NCBI GenBank assembly: GCA_016197405.1
Contig: JACPVR010000001.1
Span: 62,001-126,000, forward strand
DNA from: Mycobacterium sp.
GTDB taxonomy: Bacteria > Actinomycetota > Actinomycetes > Mycobacteriales > Mycobacteriaceae
DNA length: 64,000 bases
Direction: 5' to 3'
Shown: positions 36,226-45,306 of the stretch, in pieces
Numbering within the stretch: position 1 is the stretch's first letter
Layout of the letters: every line of letters begins with the position of its first letter
Notes under the pieces: model-generated
The model's input: the letters and a program-made list of their open reading frames with translations, nothing else
Told to the model about the DNA's origin: nothing
The model's database searches: none
Made by a program: the position numbers and the translations under genes

Positions 36226-38583
36226 CTAGGTGAGATTCCGCCGCAGCGGGGCCCTGCCCTCGGGTTGTGTCGGCGGTGGCAGCAGGGGGTGACGCGCAAC
36301 CACCGGCACGGTCACGGCCGCATCGGTGGTGACCTCGACGTCTTCGCCGCCGTGCCGGATCCGCAGCCGCCCGTGCGGGCCGTCGCGCAACGTGTACGTC
36401 GCCTGCTCATGCGTCACATCGACGGTCACCCGGAAACCGCGCCAGCGAACGCGGAACGTCAGCCTGGTGATCCCGTTGGGCAATTGCGGGGCGAACGCCA
36501 GGACCTCCTCGTCGTCACGCAATCCGCCGAACCCGGCGACCAGCGCCGTCCACGCGCCGGCCAGCGACGCCATGTGCAGCCCGTCGCGGGTGTTGTGGTG
36601 CAGGTCGCGCAGGTCGATCAGCGCGGCCTCGGCGGCGTAATCGTGCGCCAGTTCGAGGTGTCCGACCTCGGCGCACAGCACCGCCTGCGTACATGCCGAC
36701 AACGAGGAATCGCGCGTGGTGCGCCGCTCGTAGTAGTCGACATTGCGGGCCTTCTGCTCGGCGGTGAACGCATGGCTCACCCAGTGCATCGCCAGCACCA
36801 GGTCAGCCTGTTTGATGACCTGCGACGGGTAGAGCCGAACGTAGGGCTGGTGCAGCAGCAGCGGATAGACGGTGTCGGCGTCGAAGGTCCACTCGCGCAG
36901 CCTGGTGAACCCTTCGCATTGCTGATGCACCCGGAGTTCCTCGTCATACGGCAGGTGGGTGGCGTCGGCGGCGTCGCGCCACGCGGCCATCTCCTCGGTG
37001 CCCACACCGAGGTTCTCGGCGGCGTCGGGATGTCGCTCGCAGGCCTGCGCGGCGATCCGAAGATTCTGTGCGGCCATCAGATTGGTGAAGATGTTGTCGC
37101 GTACCACCGCGGTGTATTCGTCCGGCCCGGTGACACCGTCGATATGCCAGATACCGCTACGGTCGTGATGGCCCAGCGAATGCCACAGCCGCGCCGTTTC
37201 GACGAGCACCGCCAAACCGCATTCCGCTTCCAGCGACTGATCCCCGGTCACTACCCGGTATCTCTCGAAAGCCGTTGCAATGTCGGCATTTACGTGCCAT
37301 GCAGCGGTCCCGGCCGGCCAATAGGCCGAACATTCCTGGCCGCGGATCGTCCGCCAGGGAAAGGCCGCGCCGGCGAGATCCAGCTCGGCTGCCCGCTCCT
37401 TGGCCAGGTCCAGGGTGGAAGCCCGCCAGCGCAATGCGTCGGCCGCAGCCTGCGGCGCGGTGTAGGTCAGCACCGGAAGCACGAAACCTTCGGTGTCCCA
37501 GAACGCGTGTCCGTCGTAACCGGTGCCGGTCAGCCCCTTGCCGCCGATGGCCCGGCGCTCGGCCCGTGCGCTGGCCTGCAGGACGTGGAACAGGCCGAAC
37601 CGGACCGCCTGCTGGCAATGCGGGTCGCCTTCGACTTCGACATCGGCGCTGTCCCAGAAATCGTCGAGATACTCGCGTTGCGCATCGAGCAGGCCCTGCC
37701 AGCCGGTGTAGCGGGCGCCGTCTATCGCACCGGCGACCTGGTCCCGCAGTGCCGGTCGCGACCGTAGGCTCGACCAGCCGTAGGCCAGGAATTTGACGAT
37801 GCGCAACTTCTGCCCCGGCCGTAACCCGCAGATCACCGTGGTACGGGCGAGATCCTCGCTGGCCTCGGTGGACACCTCGACGCGGCCCGGTACGTCGACG
37901 ACATGGTCCATCGCCGCCGCCATCGTCAGCTTGCTGGCCCGGGTCCGGTGCAGCAGCACCGCCTGCTGGCCGCTGCACTCGTGGGCCACCGGTTCCAGCG
38001 GACTGCGCAGCACAGCGGCAACCCGCGGATCGGCGGACGCCTCAGGTTGGTCCTCGTTGGCGACGAGTTCGGATTGCACTGTTATGCGGGCGAATTCGTC
38101 GACAGCTTCCACGATGTACTCGATCGCGGCAACGCTGCGGTGCACCAGGGAAACCAGCCTCGTCGAGCGCAACGCAATCGTCTTGCCTGCCGGTGAACAC
38201 CAGCGCGCGTGCCGGGTGAGAGTTCCGGCGCGCAGATCCAGCTCACGCTCGTGCTCGAGGAGGTCGCCGTACCGGACGTCGAACGGTTCGTCGTCGACCA
38301 GCAATCGCAGGATCTTGCCGTTGGTGATGTCGATCAGCGACTGCCCCTCTTCGGGGTAGCTGTATCCGGCTTCGGCATACGGCAGCGGGCGCAGTTCGAA
38401 GAACGAGTTGAGGTATGTGCCGGGCAGCCCGTGTGGCTCGCCTTCGTCGAGATTGCCCCGCAGACCGAGATGACCGTTGGACAACGCGAACAGCGACTCC
38501 GACTGCGCCAGCAAGTTCAGTTGCAGCGTGGTCTCGCGGATATGCCACGGCTCGACGGGGAAACTCTCGTCTGATATCACCAC
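36226..38583 (-). CDS. Glycoside hydrolase family 65 (disaccharide phosphorylase-type)
   Basis: This 785-residue protein has the GH65 order: N-terminal beta domain ([15 protein letters not shown]), an (alpha/alpha)6 catalytic barrel with the catalytic acid Glu in GVTGPDEY (about residue 490), and a C-terminal beta sandwich. Family members phosphorolyse trehalose, maltose or kojibiose to beta-glucose-1-phosphate. The gene overlaps by 7 bp the upstream beta-phosphoglucomutase, which would convert that product to glucose-6-phosphate. This mirrors Rv3400-Rv3401. The exact disaccharide is not fixed by sequence. Confidence 0.9.
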   Translation of the reverse strand: MVISDESFPVEPWHIRETTLQLNLLAQSESLFALSNGHLGLRGNLDEGEPHGLPGTYLNSFFELRPLPYAEAGYSYPEEGQSLIDITNGKILRLLVDDEPFDVRYGDLLEHERELDLRAGTLTRHARWCSPAGKTIALRSTRLVSLVHRSVAAIEYIVEAVDEFARITVQSELVANEDQPEASADPRVAAVLRSPLEPVAHECSGQQAVLLHRTRASKLTMAAAMDHVVDVPGRVEVSTEASEDLARTTVICGLRPGQKLRIVKFLAYGWSSLRSRPALRDQVAGAIDGARYTGWQGLLDAQREYLDDFWDSADVEVEGDPHCQQAVRFGLFHVLQASARAERRAIGGKGLTGTGYDGHAFWDTEGFVLPVLTYTAPQAAADALRWRASTLDLAKERAAELDLAGAAFPWRTIRGQECSAYWPAGTAAWHVNADIATAFERYRVVTGDQSLEAECGLAVLVETARLWHSLGHHDRSGIWHIDGVTGPDEYTAVVRDNIFTNLMAAQNLRIAAQACERHPDAAENLGVGTEEMAAWRDAADATHLPYDEELRVHQQCEGFTRLREWTFDADTVYPLLLHQPYVRLYPSQVIKQADLVLAMHWVSHAFTAEQKARNVDYYERRTTRDSSLSACTQAVLCAEVGHLELAHDYAAEAALIDLRDLHHNTRDGLHMASLAGAWTALVAGFGGLRDDEEVLAFAPQLPNGITRLTFRVRWRGFRVTVDVTHEQATYTLRDGPHGRLRIRHGGEDVEVTTDAAVTVPVVARHPLLPPPTQPEGRAPLRRNLT

Positions 38584-39347
38584 GACGCCAGCAGTTCAGC
38601 CAGGTCGCTGACGACGATGTCGGCGCCGTTGCGCCGCAGTGCTTCTGGATCACCGACCCGGTCCACACCGACGACGGTTCCGAAGTGCCCAGCCCGGCCC
38701 GCCTGCACGCCGGAAACCGCATCCTCGAAAACCGCGGCGTCGCCCGGAGCGACACCGAGCAGTTCTGCGCCGCGCAGATAGGAATCCGGGGCCGGCTTGC
38801 CCTTGAGGCCCTCGGTGCGGATGGTCACACCGTCGACCCGGCACGTGACGAAGGTTTCCAGTTTCGCGATCTGGAGCACTTCGCGGGTGTTGGCGCTGGA
38901 GGACACCACGGCGACGGGCAGGCCGGCATCGGTCACCGCGGCCAGATAGCGCCGGGACCCCTCGAACACCGTGACACCGTCATGGTGCAGGGTCTGTTGG
39001 AACAACTCGTTTTTTCGGTTGGCCAGCCCAAAGATGGTGTCGGCGTCCGGACCGTCGCCGGGTTGGCCCTCTGGTAGCTCGATGTCGCGACTGGCCAGGA
39101 ACGTACGCACACCGTCGTCGCGGGTCCTGCCGTCGACGTAGCTGCGGTAATCGGAGTGTTCGTCGAATTCCGGTGACCTGCCGGTGGCCTGGAGGAAGGA
39201 GTCGAACATCGCCTTCCACGCCTTGCGGTGCACGCTGGCGGTGTCGGTGAGAACTCCGTCCAGGTCGAACAGGCACGCGCGCACGCCCTCGGGTATTCCC
39301 AGCGCAGTCACGACTCTGTTTCTACCCGCCTGGGCGTCGGACGACAC
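38577..39347 (-). CDS. Beta-phosphoglucomutase-family HAD phosphatase/mutase
   Basis: This 256-residue HAD enzyme has [20 protein letters not shown] (nucleophile Asp in DLDGV), [12 protein letters not shown] for motif II, Lys in [11 protein letters not shown], and [11 protein letters not shown] for motif IV. It fits the beta-phosphoglucomutase subfamily and is paired with GH65. It is probably the first gene of a two-gene operon. The start is GTG 39347; an internal GTG at 39311 is possible, since the first 12 residues look unlike the family. Confidence 0.88.
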   Translation of the reverse strand: MSSDAQAGRNRVVTALGIPEGVRACLFDLDGVLTDTASVHRKAWKAMFDSFLQATGRSPEFDEHSDYRSYVDGRTRDDGVRTFLASRDIELPEGQPGDGPDADTIFGLANRKNELFQQTLHHDGVTVFEGSRRYLAAVTDAGLPVAVVSSSANTREVLQIAKLETFVTCRVDGVTIRTEGLKGKPAPDSYLRGAELLGVAPGDAAVFEDAVSGVQAGRAGHFGTVVGVDRVGDPEALRRNGADIVVSDLAELLASW

Positions 39348-39380
39348 CTGCCGTCCGACGTCCAGGGTCCACCGTCCTCG

Positions 39381-39788
39381 TCAGCCGGCCATGAATTCGT
39401 CATAGGCCGAGGCCAGCACGGGCGACAGCAGCGTCACATTGCACTGGCGCTGCGCGTCACCGATAGGCGCGAGGATGCCGCGCAGTTCGTGGTACTCCTG
39501 CGGATTGGCGGTGAAATACCCGCGGATGTTGGCGGCGGCCTGATCCCGCGGCTGGCTGTATGCGGCGGTCACCACGGCATTGGCGCCGGGGTGAGCGCCC
39601 AGGTAGGCCTGCGCCGATCCGGTCACCGAACCGACGGTGCCGTCGAGCGCGGCGCGATCGCAGGACACCGGTGCCGCGGCGGCCGACGGTGCCATCAGCA
39701 CTGCGGCTGCCACACCGCCGATCACAGCTGAGGCGCAGATACCCGCGCGGCGTCGGCGCATCGCGGTACCACTGACATTTGTGCTCAT
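39381..39788 (-). CDS. Secreted haemophore-related protein
   Basis: This 135-residue protein has a Sec signal (GICASAVIGGVAAAVLMAPSAAAA) and a mature domain with two Cys (SCDRAALDG and QRQCNVTLL) and a helical middle (GSAQAYLGAHPGANAVVTAAYSQ, IRGYFTANPQEYHELRGILAPIG). This is the mycobacterial haemophore-related family of Rv0203 type. Haem binding is known for Rv0203, not shown here. ATG has GAGGGAAC upstream. Confidence 0.82.
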   Translation of the reverse strand: MSTNVSGTAMRRRRAGICASAVIGGVAAAVLMAPSAAAAPVSCDRAALDGTVGSVTGSAQAYLGAHPGANAVVTAAYSQPRDQAAANIRGYFTANPQEYHELRGILAPIGDAQRQCNVTLLSPVLASAYDEFMAG

Positions 39789-40091
39789 GTTGTTCCCTCA
39801 CGAATCGGTCGTCGAATCCCCCGGACCGAAATCCAAAGTAGCGCAACGCAGAATCGGAATTCGGTGCTGTTCGCCCGCGAAGAACTCCCCCGCTGCACGC
39901 CGCCGCGGTGTTACATGCTGACGGCGTGAGATAGGACTCAATCCGGCCGTGAGATCTGTGAATAGCGCCAGATTGCAACGGTTTTTCTTAGCTCCGGCGG
40001 TCGGCTCTTAGATGATCGTGATCTGAGCCGTTATCAAATCGTCACCATCGAGTTCCGGTTGAGCAGCGAGCACGCGGGCTATCCCGCGCCG
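39789..40091. other. Intergenic region, no gene seen
   Basis: A 303-bp, relatively AT-richer stretch around 39960-40060 separates the haemophore-like gene from a small acidic-protein gene. I see no convincing gene, IdeR box or strong hairpin; it probably holds the promoters of the two divergent genes. Confidence 0.4.
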
Positions 40092-40262
40092 ATGACACAA
40101 CCCCGAAACGACAAGAGTGAAACCGACGTGGGCTCAGACGATCACGTCGCGTCCTCACGCGCCGGCGAGGAGGATGACGGATCGTATGTGGGCCGAGCAT
40201 CCTCCGACGACGACTTCGGCTCCGGTGAAGACGGAGCGCAAGCCCGAGCCGAGCAGACCTGA
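40092..40262 (+). CDS. Small acidic hydrophilic protein
   Basis: This 56-residue, Asp/Ser-rich protein (ETDVGSDDHVASSRAGEEDD and SYVGRASSDDDFGSGEDGAQ) has no TM helix and is probably disordered. The composition and the -DDFxxxEDGAxARAE- ending recall small conserved actinobacterial proteins, which supports it being real. An in-frame upstream TTG at 40059 is possible. Function unknown. Confidence 0.5.
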   Translation: MTQPRNDKSETDVGSDDHVASSRAGEEDDGSYVGRASSDDDFGSGEDGAQARAEQT

Positions 40263-40267
40263 CTCGA

Positions 40268-41005
40268 TCAATCGCGGAAGATCTCCACACCGAGCGGCCG
40301 GTGATCCGACAGGGGCATCAGCGGCGTGCGCAGCGCGCGTCCCCGCAGTGCGGGATCGTCGGTCGCGATGTGGTCGAGTTGGCGACGCGGGGCAGGGGCC
40401 GGAAACGTCGGGGCGACGGCGAGCGTGCGCAGCCCCGACCAGCGATGGACGGCAACGGGCGGCATGTTCAGGTCGCCGACCAGTATTCGCGGGCCGGCAA
40501 AACCCCGCATATCGCGATAGAGCAGGTGCAGCTGGCGCCGGTTCCATCCCGGGATGAACGACAGATGCGTGTTGACCACGGTCAGCGGCCCGAGCGGAGT
40601 CCGCAGCTCCGCCAGCACCGCGGCGCGTGGCTCGTCGTGGAGTCGGGGAAACCGGACCGGCATGCGGGGCAGCCGCAGAACCTGCCAACTGGTGGCCGGG
40701 AAACGGCTCAGCAGAGCGATTCCGTAGGCAGCTGTACCGGGATGTTCTTGGCCCGTGGCCGCCATCCACGTCGCTCCCGGTGTTCCCGAGATCGCGGCGA
40801 CGAAGCGGTGGTCGACAGCGCCCATGGCCTCGGCCGCCACTGCGGTCAGATCGGCGCGGCCGGAGCGGGGCTGGTCGAAATCGACCTCCTGCAACGCCAG
40901 CACATCCGGCGCGAGTTCGGTGACAGCCTGCCGGAGCAACGCGGGATCGACACCGCCGCCGACGGTGCGTCCGTGCAGGATGTTGAAGGTGACGAACCGG
41001 ATCAT
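40268..41005 (-). CDS. Endonuclease/exonuclease/phosphatase (EEP) family protein
   Basis: This 245-residue protein has every EEP landmark: MIRFVTFNILHGR, the metal-binding Glu of LALQEVDFDQ, NTHLSF, the catalytic VGDLNMPP, RQLDHIA, and SDHRPLGVEI at the end. Members cut nucleic acids or dephosphorylate lipids and inositides. It is 13 nt downstream of the methyltransferase gene and seems to be the last cistron of the minus-strand operon 43350-40268. Confidence 0.87.
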   Translation of the reverse strand: MIRFVTFNILHGRTVGGGVDPALLRQAVTELAPDVLALQEVDFDQPRSGRADLTAVAAEAMGAVDHRFVAAISGTPGATWMAATGQEHPGTAAYGIALLSRFPATSWQVLRLPRMPVRFPRLHDEPRAAVLAELRTPLGPLTVVNTHLSFIPGWNRRQLHLLYRDMRGFAGPRILVGDLNMPPVAVHRWSGLRTLAVAPTFPAPAPRRQLDHIATDDPALRGRALRTPLMPLSDHRPLGVEIFRD

Positions 41006-41018
41006 CGGCGCCGTGGGG

Positions 41019-41645
41019 TCACCGCGCGCCGGGGACGTGCTCGCGAACTGCCACCGAACGACCGTCGCCGGTAGCGAAGACATCGATCACCACATCGGCG
41101 TCCCGGTACCGGCCGGCCGGTATGAGACCGGGCGTCGCGGCGATCAGTTCGTGGGCGCCGTCACCACTGAGCGGGTAGTCGGCCACGGCGTGCCGCCAGT
41201 GCGCCGCGATCACCGTCGCATCGGGCGCCAGCCGCGCACACTCCCGTCGCATCACGGCCGTCAAGGTGTCGGCCTCCAGGTAGTAGGCGACCTCACTGAG
41301 CACAAGGAGATCGAACGGTCCCTCGGGCCACGAAGCATCCAGTGAGCCACGTTGCAGGGTCACCTTGTCGCGGCATCCCGCGGCCGTCAGGCGGGCGTCG
41401 GCGCTGCGCAGCGCGGCGTCGGCGACATCGATGGCGGTGATGTGGCCACACCGCGGCGCCAGCCGCTCGGTGAGCGTTCCGATGGAACAGCCTGGCTCGA
41501 AGGCGTGCCGGTAACTGCGTTCCGGGAGCAAAGCCAGGGTTATGGCGTACTTGCGTTCCTCATACCAGCGCGAGGCCAGTAGCCACGGATCGTCGGCGTC
41601 GGCATAGATCTTGTCGAAATATCCGTCGGGCAGCCGAGCGGTCAC
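41019..41645 (-). CDS. SAM-dependent methyltransferase (NodS-like)
   Basis: This 208-residue methyltransferase has motif I FEPGCSIGTLTERLA (about residues 55-69), an acidic post-I segment AIDVADAALRSAD, and LLVLSEVAYYL for motif IV. The N-terminus (GYFDKIYADADDPWLLASRWYEERKY) is typical of the NodS-like family, where it N-methylates a glucosamine derivative in rhizobia. It starts at GTG 41645, overlapping the deacetylase stop. It is the third gene of the operon. Confidence 0.83.
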   Translation of the reverse strand: MTARLPDGYFDKIYADADDPWLLASRWYEERKYAITLALLPERSYRHAFEPGCSIGTLTERLAPRCGHITAIDVADAALRSADARLTAAGCRDKVTLQRGSLDASWPEGPFDLLVLSEVAYYLEADTLTAVMRRECARLAPDATVIAAHWRHAVADYPLSGDGAHELIAATPGLIPAGRYRDADVVIDVFATGDGRSVAVREHVPGAR

Positions 41646-42406
41646 CGGAACAACACCTCCCCCACCGACATCAGCCGGCGCAACACGAACGGCGGCACCA
41701 CCGCCGGTGTATCGGGTCCGGCCGCTTCCAGCTGGCTCTGGAAGCATTGCGCGGCATGATATTTGCGTCCGACCGCTTGCCGCGTCAGCGGTACCGAATA
41801 GGCGCGCTGCCACGGTACCGCCGCATCACCGGGGGTGGCCCAGTGCCACATCCAGATCGGATACTCCACCAAGGTCACGCCGGTGCGTTCGCAGGCGCTC
41901 GCCGCGGCTCGCCCGACCGCCTCATGGTCGGGGTGGCCGTCGCCACGCCAGTTCGCCGCACACCACGTTCCCGGCGGGGACCCGTCGAGGATCTCGATCA
42001 GCGCCTCGGTGAGCGTTGCCTCGTGGTCGCCGAGCCGACCGTCGGGCAGACCCAGTGACGTCGGAGCGGGGATCCTGAGCAGTCGGGTGGCCTGTAGCAG
42101 TTCGTTTCGCCGCCTGCGCTCCAGATCAGCCCGCTCGAACGGCGACGCTTCGGGGTCCGCGCCGCCCCCGTCGGTGGCAGAGACGACCTCGACGCCGACG
42201 CCGGCAGCCGCGAGCTGCGCCAAGGTGGCGCCCAGACCCAGAGTCTCGTCGTCGGGATGGGCCGCCACGACCACCAGCTTGGTGCAGTCCTCAAGAGTCA
42301 GTTGCGGCAGCCGGTCGGCGGCCAGCCAGCTCGCCAGCGGGGTGCCACCACCGGCTATCGGTACCGCTGCGAACCTGGCTCCGTTGCCGCTCACCGGCGC
42401 GCTCAC
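41642..42406 (-). CDS. PIG-L family N-acetylglucosamine deacetylase
   Basis: This 254-residue zinc deacetylase has AAHPDDETLGLG (about 48-59, with the His-Asp-Asp metal/catalytic triad), an EVVSATDGGGADP block, and GHPDHEAVGRAA (third metal His). Known members deacetylate GlcNAc-inositol, GlcNAc-PI or N-acyl amino sugars. It starts at GTG 42406, overlapping the acyl-CoA-dehydrogenase-like stop by 4 bp. With a NodS-like methyltransferase it suggests an amino-sugar conjugate substrate. Confidence 0.88.
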   Translation of the reverse strand: MSAPVSGNGARFAAVPIAGGGTPLASWLAADRLPQLTLEDCTKLVVVAAHPDDETLGLGATLAQLAAAGVGVEVVSATDGGGADPEASPFERADLERRRRNELLQATRLLRIPAPTSLGLPDGRLGDHEATLTEALIEILDGSPPGTWCAANWRGDGHPDHEAVGRAAASACERTGVTLVEYPIWMWHWATPGDAAVPWQRAYSVPLTRQAVGRKYHAAQCFQSQLEAAGPDTPAVVPPFVLRRLMSVGEVLFR

Positions 42407-43350
42407 GCGAGCCGGCCCGCGAGGCGCCCCAGCTCGGCCAGATCGCGTTCGGCATGGCTTTGGCGTACGTAGACCGTCAGGTCGGCGACCCGCTGGGCGT
42501 GCCGGCCGTCCTGGCACAGCGGGCCGGGGCCCAGTGCGCGCCCGGTGCGCGTCAGCGCCTCTTCGACGGCATGCTCGACCACTGCCCGGCAGCGCAGTGC
42601 CGCCAATTGCGCTGTCCCGCAACGATCGAATGGATCGGCATCGATCTGCGCGGCGGTGGCGGTCAATACTGCCTCGGCGGCGGTCAATGCCGCATCCACC
42701 GCCCCGAGGTGGGCCAGGGCGTGCGGGTCGACGGTCTTGTCGCCGTTGGCGCGCCGGTACAACGGGCCTGCGACGGCACGAGCGCCTCCCAGCCAGCACG
42801 CCGCGACGCCGATCGCGCCATGCCAGAAACCTGGCCGGGACAGGTAGCGGCCCGGCTCGCCCACGGCGACCGCGCGCGCTTCGGTGAACTGCACCGTTCG
42901 GGTGTCGCTGCCCGCCATCCCGGTGTTGCGCCAGGTACTCGGCAGGGACCTGACTCCCGGGTCGGCGATCTCGACGGCGAACAGCCCGCGCTGGTTGTCG
43001 CCGAGGCGGCCCGTGATGAGCGCGTGGGTGCACAACCCGGCACCCGAACACCACGGCTTGGTACCGCTGATCAGGTAGTCCCCGTCGGCCGTCGGCGTCG
43101 CGGCCACCACGCAATCGGGTGCTTCGGCTGCCCATACCGCCCACAGCTCGTTACGTTCCGGCGGTTTGCCGCCCAGCTCGTGCAGGATGGCGACGGCATC
43201 GGCGTGGGCCTCGGCGATGCGGGCCGCGACGATGTCCTCCTGCGCGAGTAGCTGCAGCCGGCGCCAGCGGTCGGCGGTATGCCCGGATGCCGGTAGCGGC
43301 AGGTCCAGGCGCCCGCTTTCGAGCCAGTGCCGGACGACCCCCGCGGTCAC
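42403..43350 (-). CDS. Acyl-CoA dehydrogenase-like protein
   Basis: This 315-residue protein resembles acyl-CoA dehydrogenases in part: a helical start (WRRLQLLAQEDIVAARIAEAHADAVAIL), a middle beta part with GTKPWCSGAGLCTHALI and VRSLPSTWRNTGMAGSDTRTVQFTEARAV, then a helical C-terminal FWHGAIGVAACWLGGARAV. It is shorter than typical members (about 380), and a catalytic Glu is not evident by eye, so an atypical reaction is possible. GTG 43350 follows AGAGGA. First gene of the operon. Confidence 0.8.
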   Translation of the reverse strand: MTAGVVRHWLESGRLDLPLPASGHTADRWRRLQLLAQEDIVAARIAEAHADAVAILHELGGKPPERNELWAVWAAEAPDCVVAATPTADGDYLISGTKPWCSGAGLCTHALITGRLGDNQRGLFAVEIADPGVRSLPSTWRNTGMAGSDTRTVQFTEARAVAVGEPGRYLSRPGFWHGAIGVAACWLGGARAVAGPLYRRANGDKTVDPHALAHLGAVDAALTAAEAVLTATAAQIDADPFDRCGTAQLAALRCRAVVEHAVEEALTRTGRALGPGPLCQDGRHAQRVADLTVYVRQSHAERDLAELGRLAGRLA

Positions 43351-43450
43351 GCGGTTTCCTCTCGCACCATGGTGGTCAACATGGGAGTTCAGGTACCCGG
43401 TTTGACGGACACGCAACCTCAGCCGGGCGCCAGTCCCGACGCCGACGCGA

Positions 43451-43708
43451 TCAGTGGTCGCGCAGTTTGGCGATCAGTTTGCCCTTGGTGAGATCCGAAT
43501 AGCCCGACATCCCGAGTTCCTTGGCACGCTTCTTGAGCTCCGGCACGGTCCAGTCGTCGTAGGAACCCGCCTTACCGCCCTTGCGGCCCACCGCCGAGTT
43601 CCCCCGCGCCGCCGCGGCGTTGGAGATTCGGGCCGCCTTTTCCTTGGAGTCGCCTTCTTTGCGTAGATCCTGGTAGAGCTTCTCGTTCTTGATGGATGAG
43701 TTCGGCAT
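43451..43708 (-). CDS. Small Rho-N/SAP-like DNA-binding protein
   Basis: This 85-residue basic protein has an N-terminal KEKAARISNAAAARGNSAVGRKGG segment and a C-terminal Rho-N/SAP-like domain (DDWTVPELKKRAKELGMSGYSDLTKGKLIAKL) expected to bind nucleic acid. ATG 43708 has a perfect AGGAGGTGCGAT site. Family members are widespread in actinobacteria and often stress-linked. Its role is unknown. Confidence 0.85.
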   Translation of the reverse strand: MPNSSIKNEKLYQDLRKEGDSKEKAARISNAAAARGNSAVGRKGGKAGSYDDWTVPELKKRAKELGMSGYSDLTKGKLIAKLRDH

Positions 43709-43921
43709 ATCGCACCTCCTGATCCGGTTCGGGCTGAAACCTCAGGATTCCCGCGCTGCCGGCGGCCAAACACCACCTGTCCCGCCACGTCACCGGATCA
43801 GCGCACGTCGAGGTTTTCGCCGCGCGCAGCACGGGTAGGCATCGCGTACGCAGGCCCCAGCCCGAGCGGTGTTGCGTTCAATGAGTCTTCGGCTATCAAC
43901 CTGGCTACCAAGGAGTTTGCA

Positions 43922-44506
43922 ATGGCTGCACCAGTCATCGAGTCGACCGGCGACGTCGTCGCCTACCTCAAGTCCCAGCACGAGGCGATCAAGGCGTTGT
44001 TCATCGAGACGTTGGACGCCGCCGACACCGAGACCCGCCGCGATGCCTTCACCCGGCTGCGGACCATGCTCGCGGTGCACGAGACGGCCGAGGAGATGGT
44101 GGTCCACCCCCGCGTTCGGCGCAAGGTCGACGGGGGCTCGGACATCGTCAAGGAGCGGCTCGCCGAAGAGCACGATTCCAAGGTCGCGCTGCGCGATATC
44201 GAAGATCTGCCACTGGACAGCGCCGAGTTCAGCAAGGCGCTGATCCATCTCCAGCAGGCGGTCATCCGCCATGCCGAACGCGAAGAGACCCTGGAGTTCC
44301 CCGAACTCGAAGCCGAGCTGAGCCCGGGTGAGCTCGCCAAGCTCACCGACGCGGTCAAGGTCGCCGAGCGCATCGCGCCCACCCGCCCGCATCCCGGTGT
44401 GGAGTCCGCGGTCGCCAACATGGCGGTGGGACCGTTCGCCTCGGTGTTGGATCGCGCCCGCGACGCCCTGGCCGGCGCGCTGGGCACGGATCGATCGACC
44501 TCATAG
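43922..44506 (+). CDS. Hemerythrin HHE domain protein
   Basis: This 194-residue four-helix protein has His and Glu ligands arranged as in hemerythrins: LKSQHEAIKALF, LAVHETAEEMVVHPRV, EEHDSKVALRDIE, and VIRHAEREETLEFPEL. It would bind a di-iron or O2/NO ligand in the cytosol. ATG follows AAGGAG. It is 7 nt before the GT2 gene and appears to head an operon that also holds the FAD reductase. Confidence 0.88.
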   Translation: MAAPVIESTGDVVAYLKSQHEAIKALFIETLDAADTETRRDAFTRLRTMLAVHETAEEMVVHPRVRRKVDGGSDIVKERLAEEHDSKVALRDIEDLPLDSAEFSKALIHLQQAVIRHAEREETLEFPELEAELSPGELAKLTDAVKVAERIAPTRPHPGVESAVANMAVGPFASVLDRARDALAGALGTDRSTS

Positions 44507-44513
44507 CCCGACG

Positions 44514-45278
44514 GTGACCCAACCTTTTTCCTGCGACGGCGCGGTGGTCGTCATACCGGCCCACAACGAGGTCCGGCGACTACCGCGCTGTCTGAAATCG
44601 ATTCTCACGGCTGCCGCATGTGTGCCGGTACCGGTCAGTGTCGTCGTGGTGCTCGACTCCTGCGACGACGGTAGTACGCGTCTGGATGGGCAGTTCGGTT
44701 CCGACGTGCACTTCATCGAGGTCGACGTGCGCAGTGTCGGAGCGGCGCGCGCTGCGGGTTTTCAGCATGCTCGAAAGATCTGCGCCACCACAGGATCCGA
44801 TGACAGCGGGATCTGGTATGCCACCACCGATGCCGATACCAGGGTGGACCCGGACTGGCTGATCCGCCAGCTGGCATCGGGGGCTGACATGGTGCTGGGT
44901 ATCGTGCGGATCGCCAACTGGCGGCAGTTTCCCGGCCGGGTCATCCAGCGCTATCTGCGGGCCTACGACGCGAAAACCGACCCGGACGGCGGCCACCGCC
45001 ACATCCACGGCGCCAATATGGGTTTCACCGCGCAGTCGTACTGGTCCGTCGGAGGTTTCGCGGACCTGTCCAGCGAGGAGGACGTCGACCTGGTTCACCG
45101 ATTCGAAGCGGCGGGCCACCGCGTTCACCGCGATGCCGGACTGTCGGTGGCCACCTCGGCGCGGCAGGTGGGTCGGGCGCCCAACGGTTTTGCCGCGCAC
45201 CTGCGGAAAGTGTCGGGTAAACGCAGGAACGGTCCACACGAGGAGGGCCAGCAGAGCGGAGAGGCGGTGATCGTGTGA
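44514..45278 (+). CDS. Glycosyltransferase family 2
   Basis: This 254-residue GT-A enzyme has VVVIPAHNEVRRLPRCLKSI at the N-terminus, the DxD-type motif TTDADTRVD (about residue 103-111), an ED motif SSEEDVDLVHRF (about 185-196), and no predicted TM helices. It starts at GTG 44514. The acceptor is unknown. In many bacterial genomes a GT2 like this clusters with acyl-CoA-dehydrogenase-like, PIG-L and NodS-like genes, which here lie on the other strand. Confidence 0.86.
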   Translation: MTQPFSCDGAVVVIPAHNEVRRLPRCLKSILTAAACVPVPVSVVVVLDSCDDGSTRLDGQFGSDVHFIEVDVRSVGAARAAGFQHARKICATTGSDDSGIWYATTDADTRVDPDWLIRQLASGADMVLGIVRIANWRQFPGRVIQRYLRAYDAKTDPDGGHRHIHGANMGFTAQSYWSVGGFADLSSEEDVDLVHRFEAAGHRVHRDAGLSVATSARQVGRAPNGFAAHLRKVSGKRRNGPHEEGQQSGEAVIV

Positions 45279-45306
45279 CGGCGGCGAGACCGGGTACCCG
45301 TCGACA

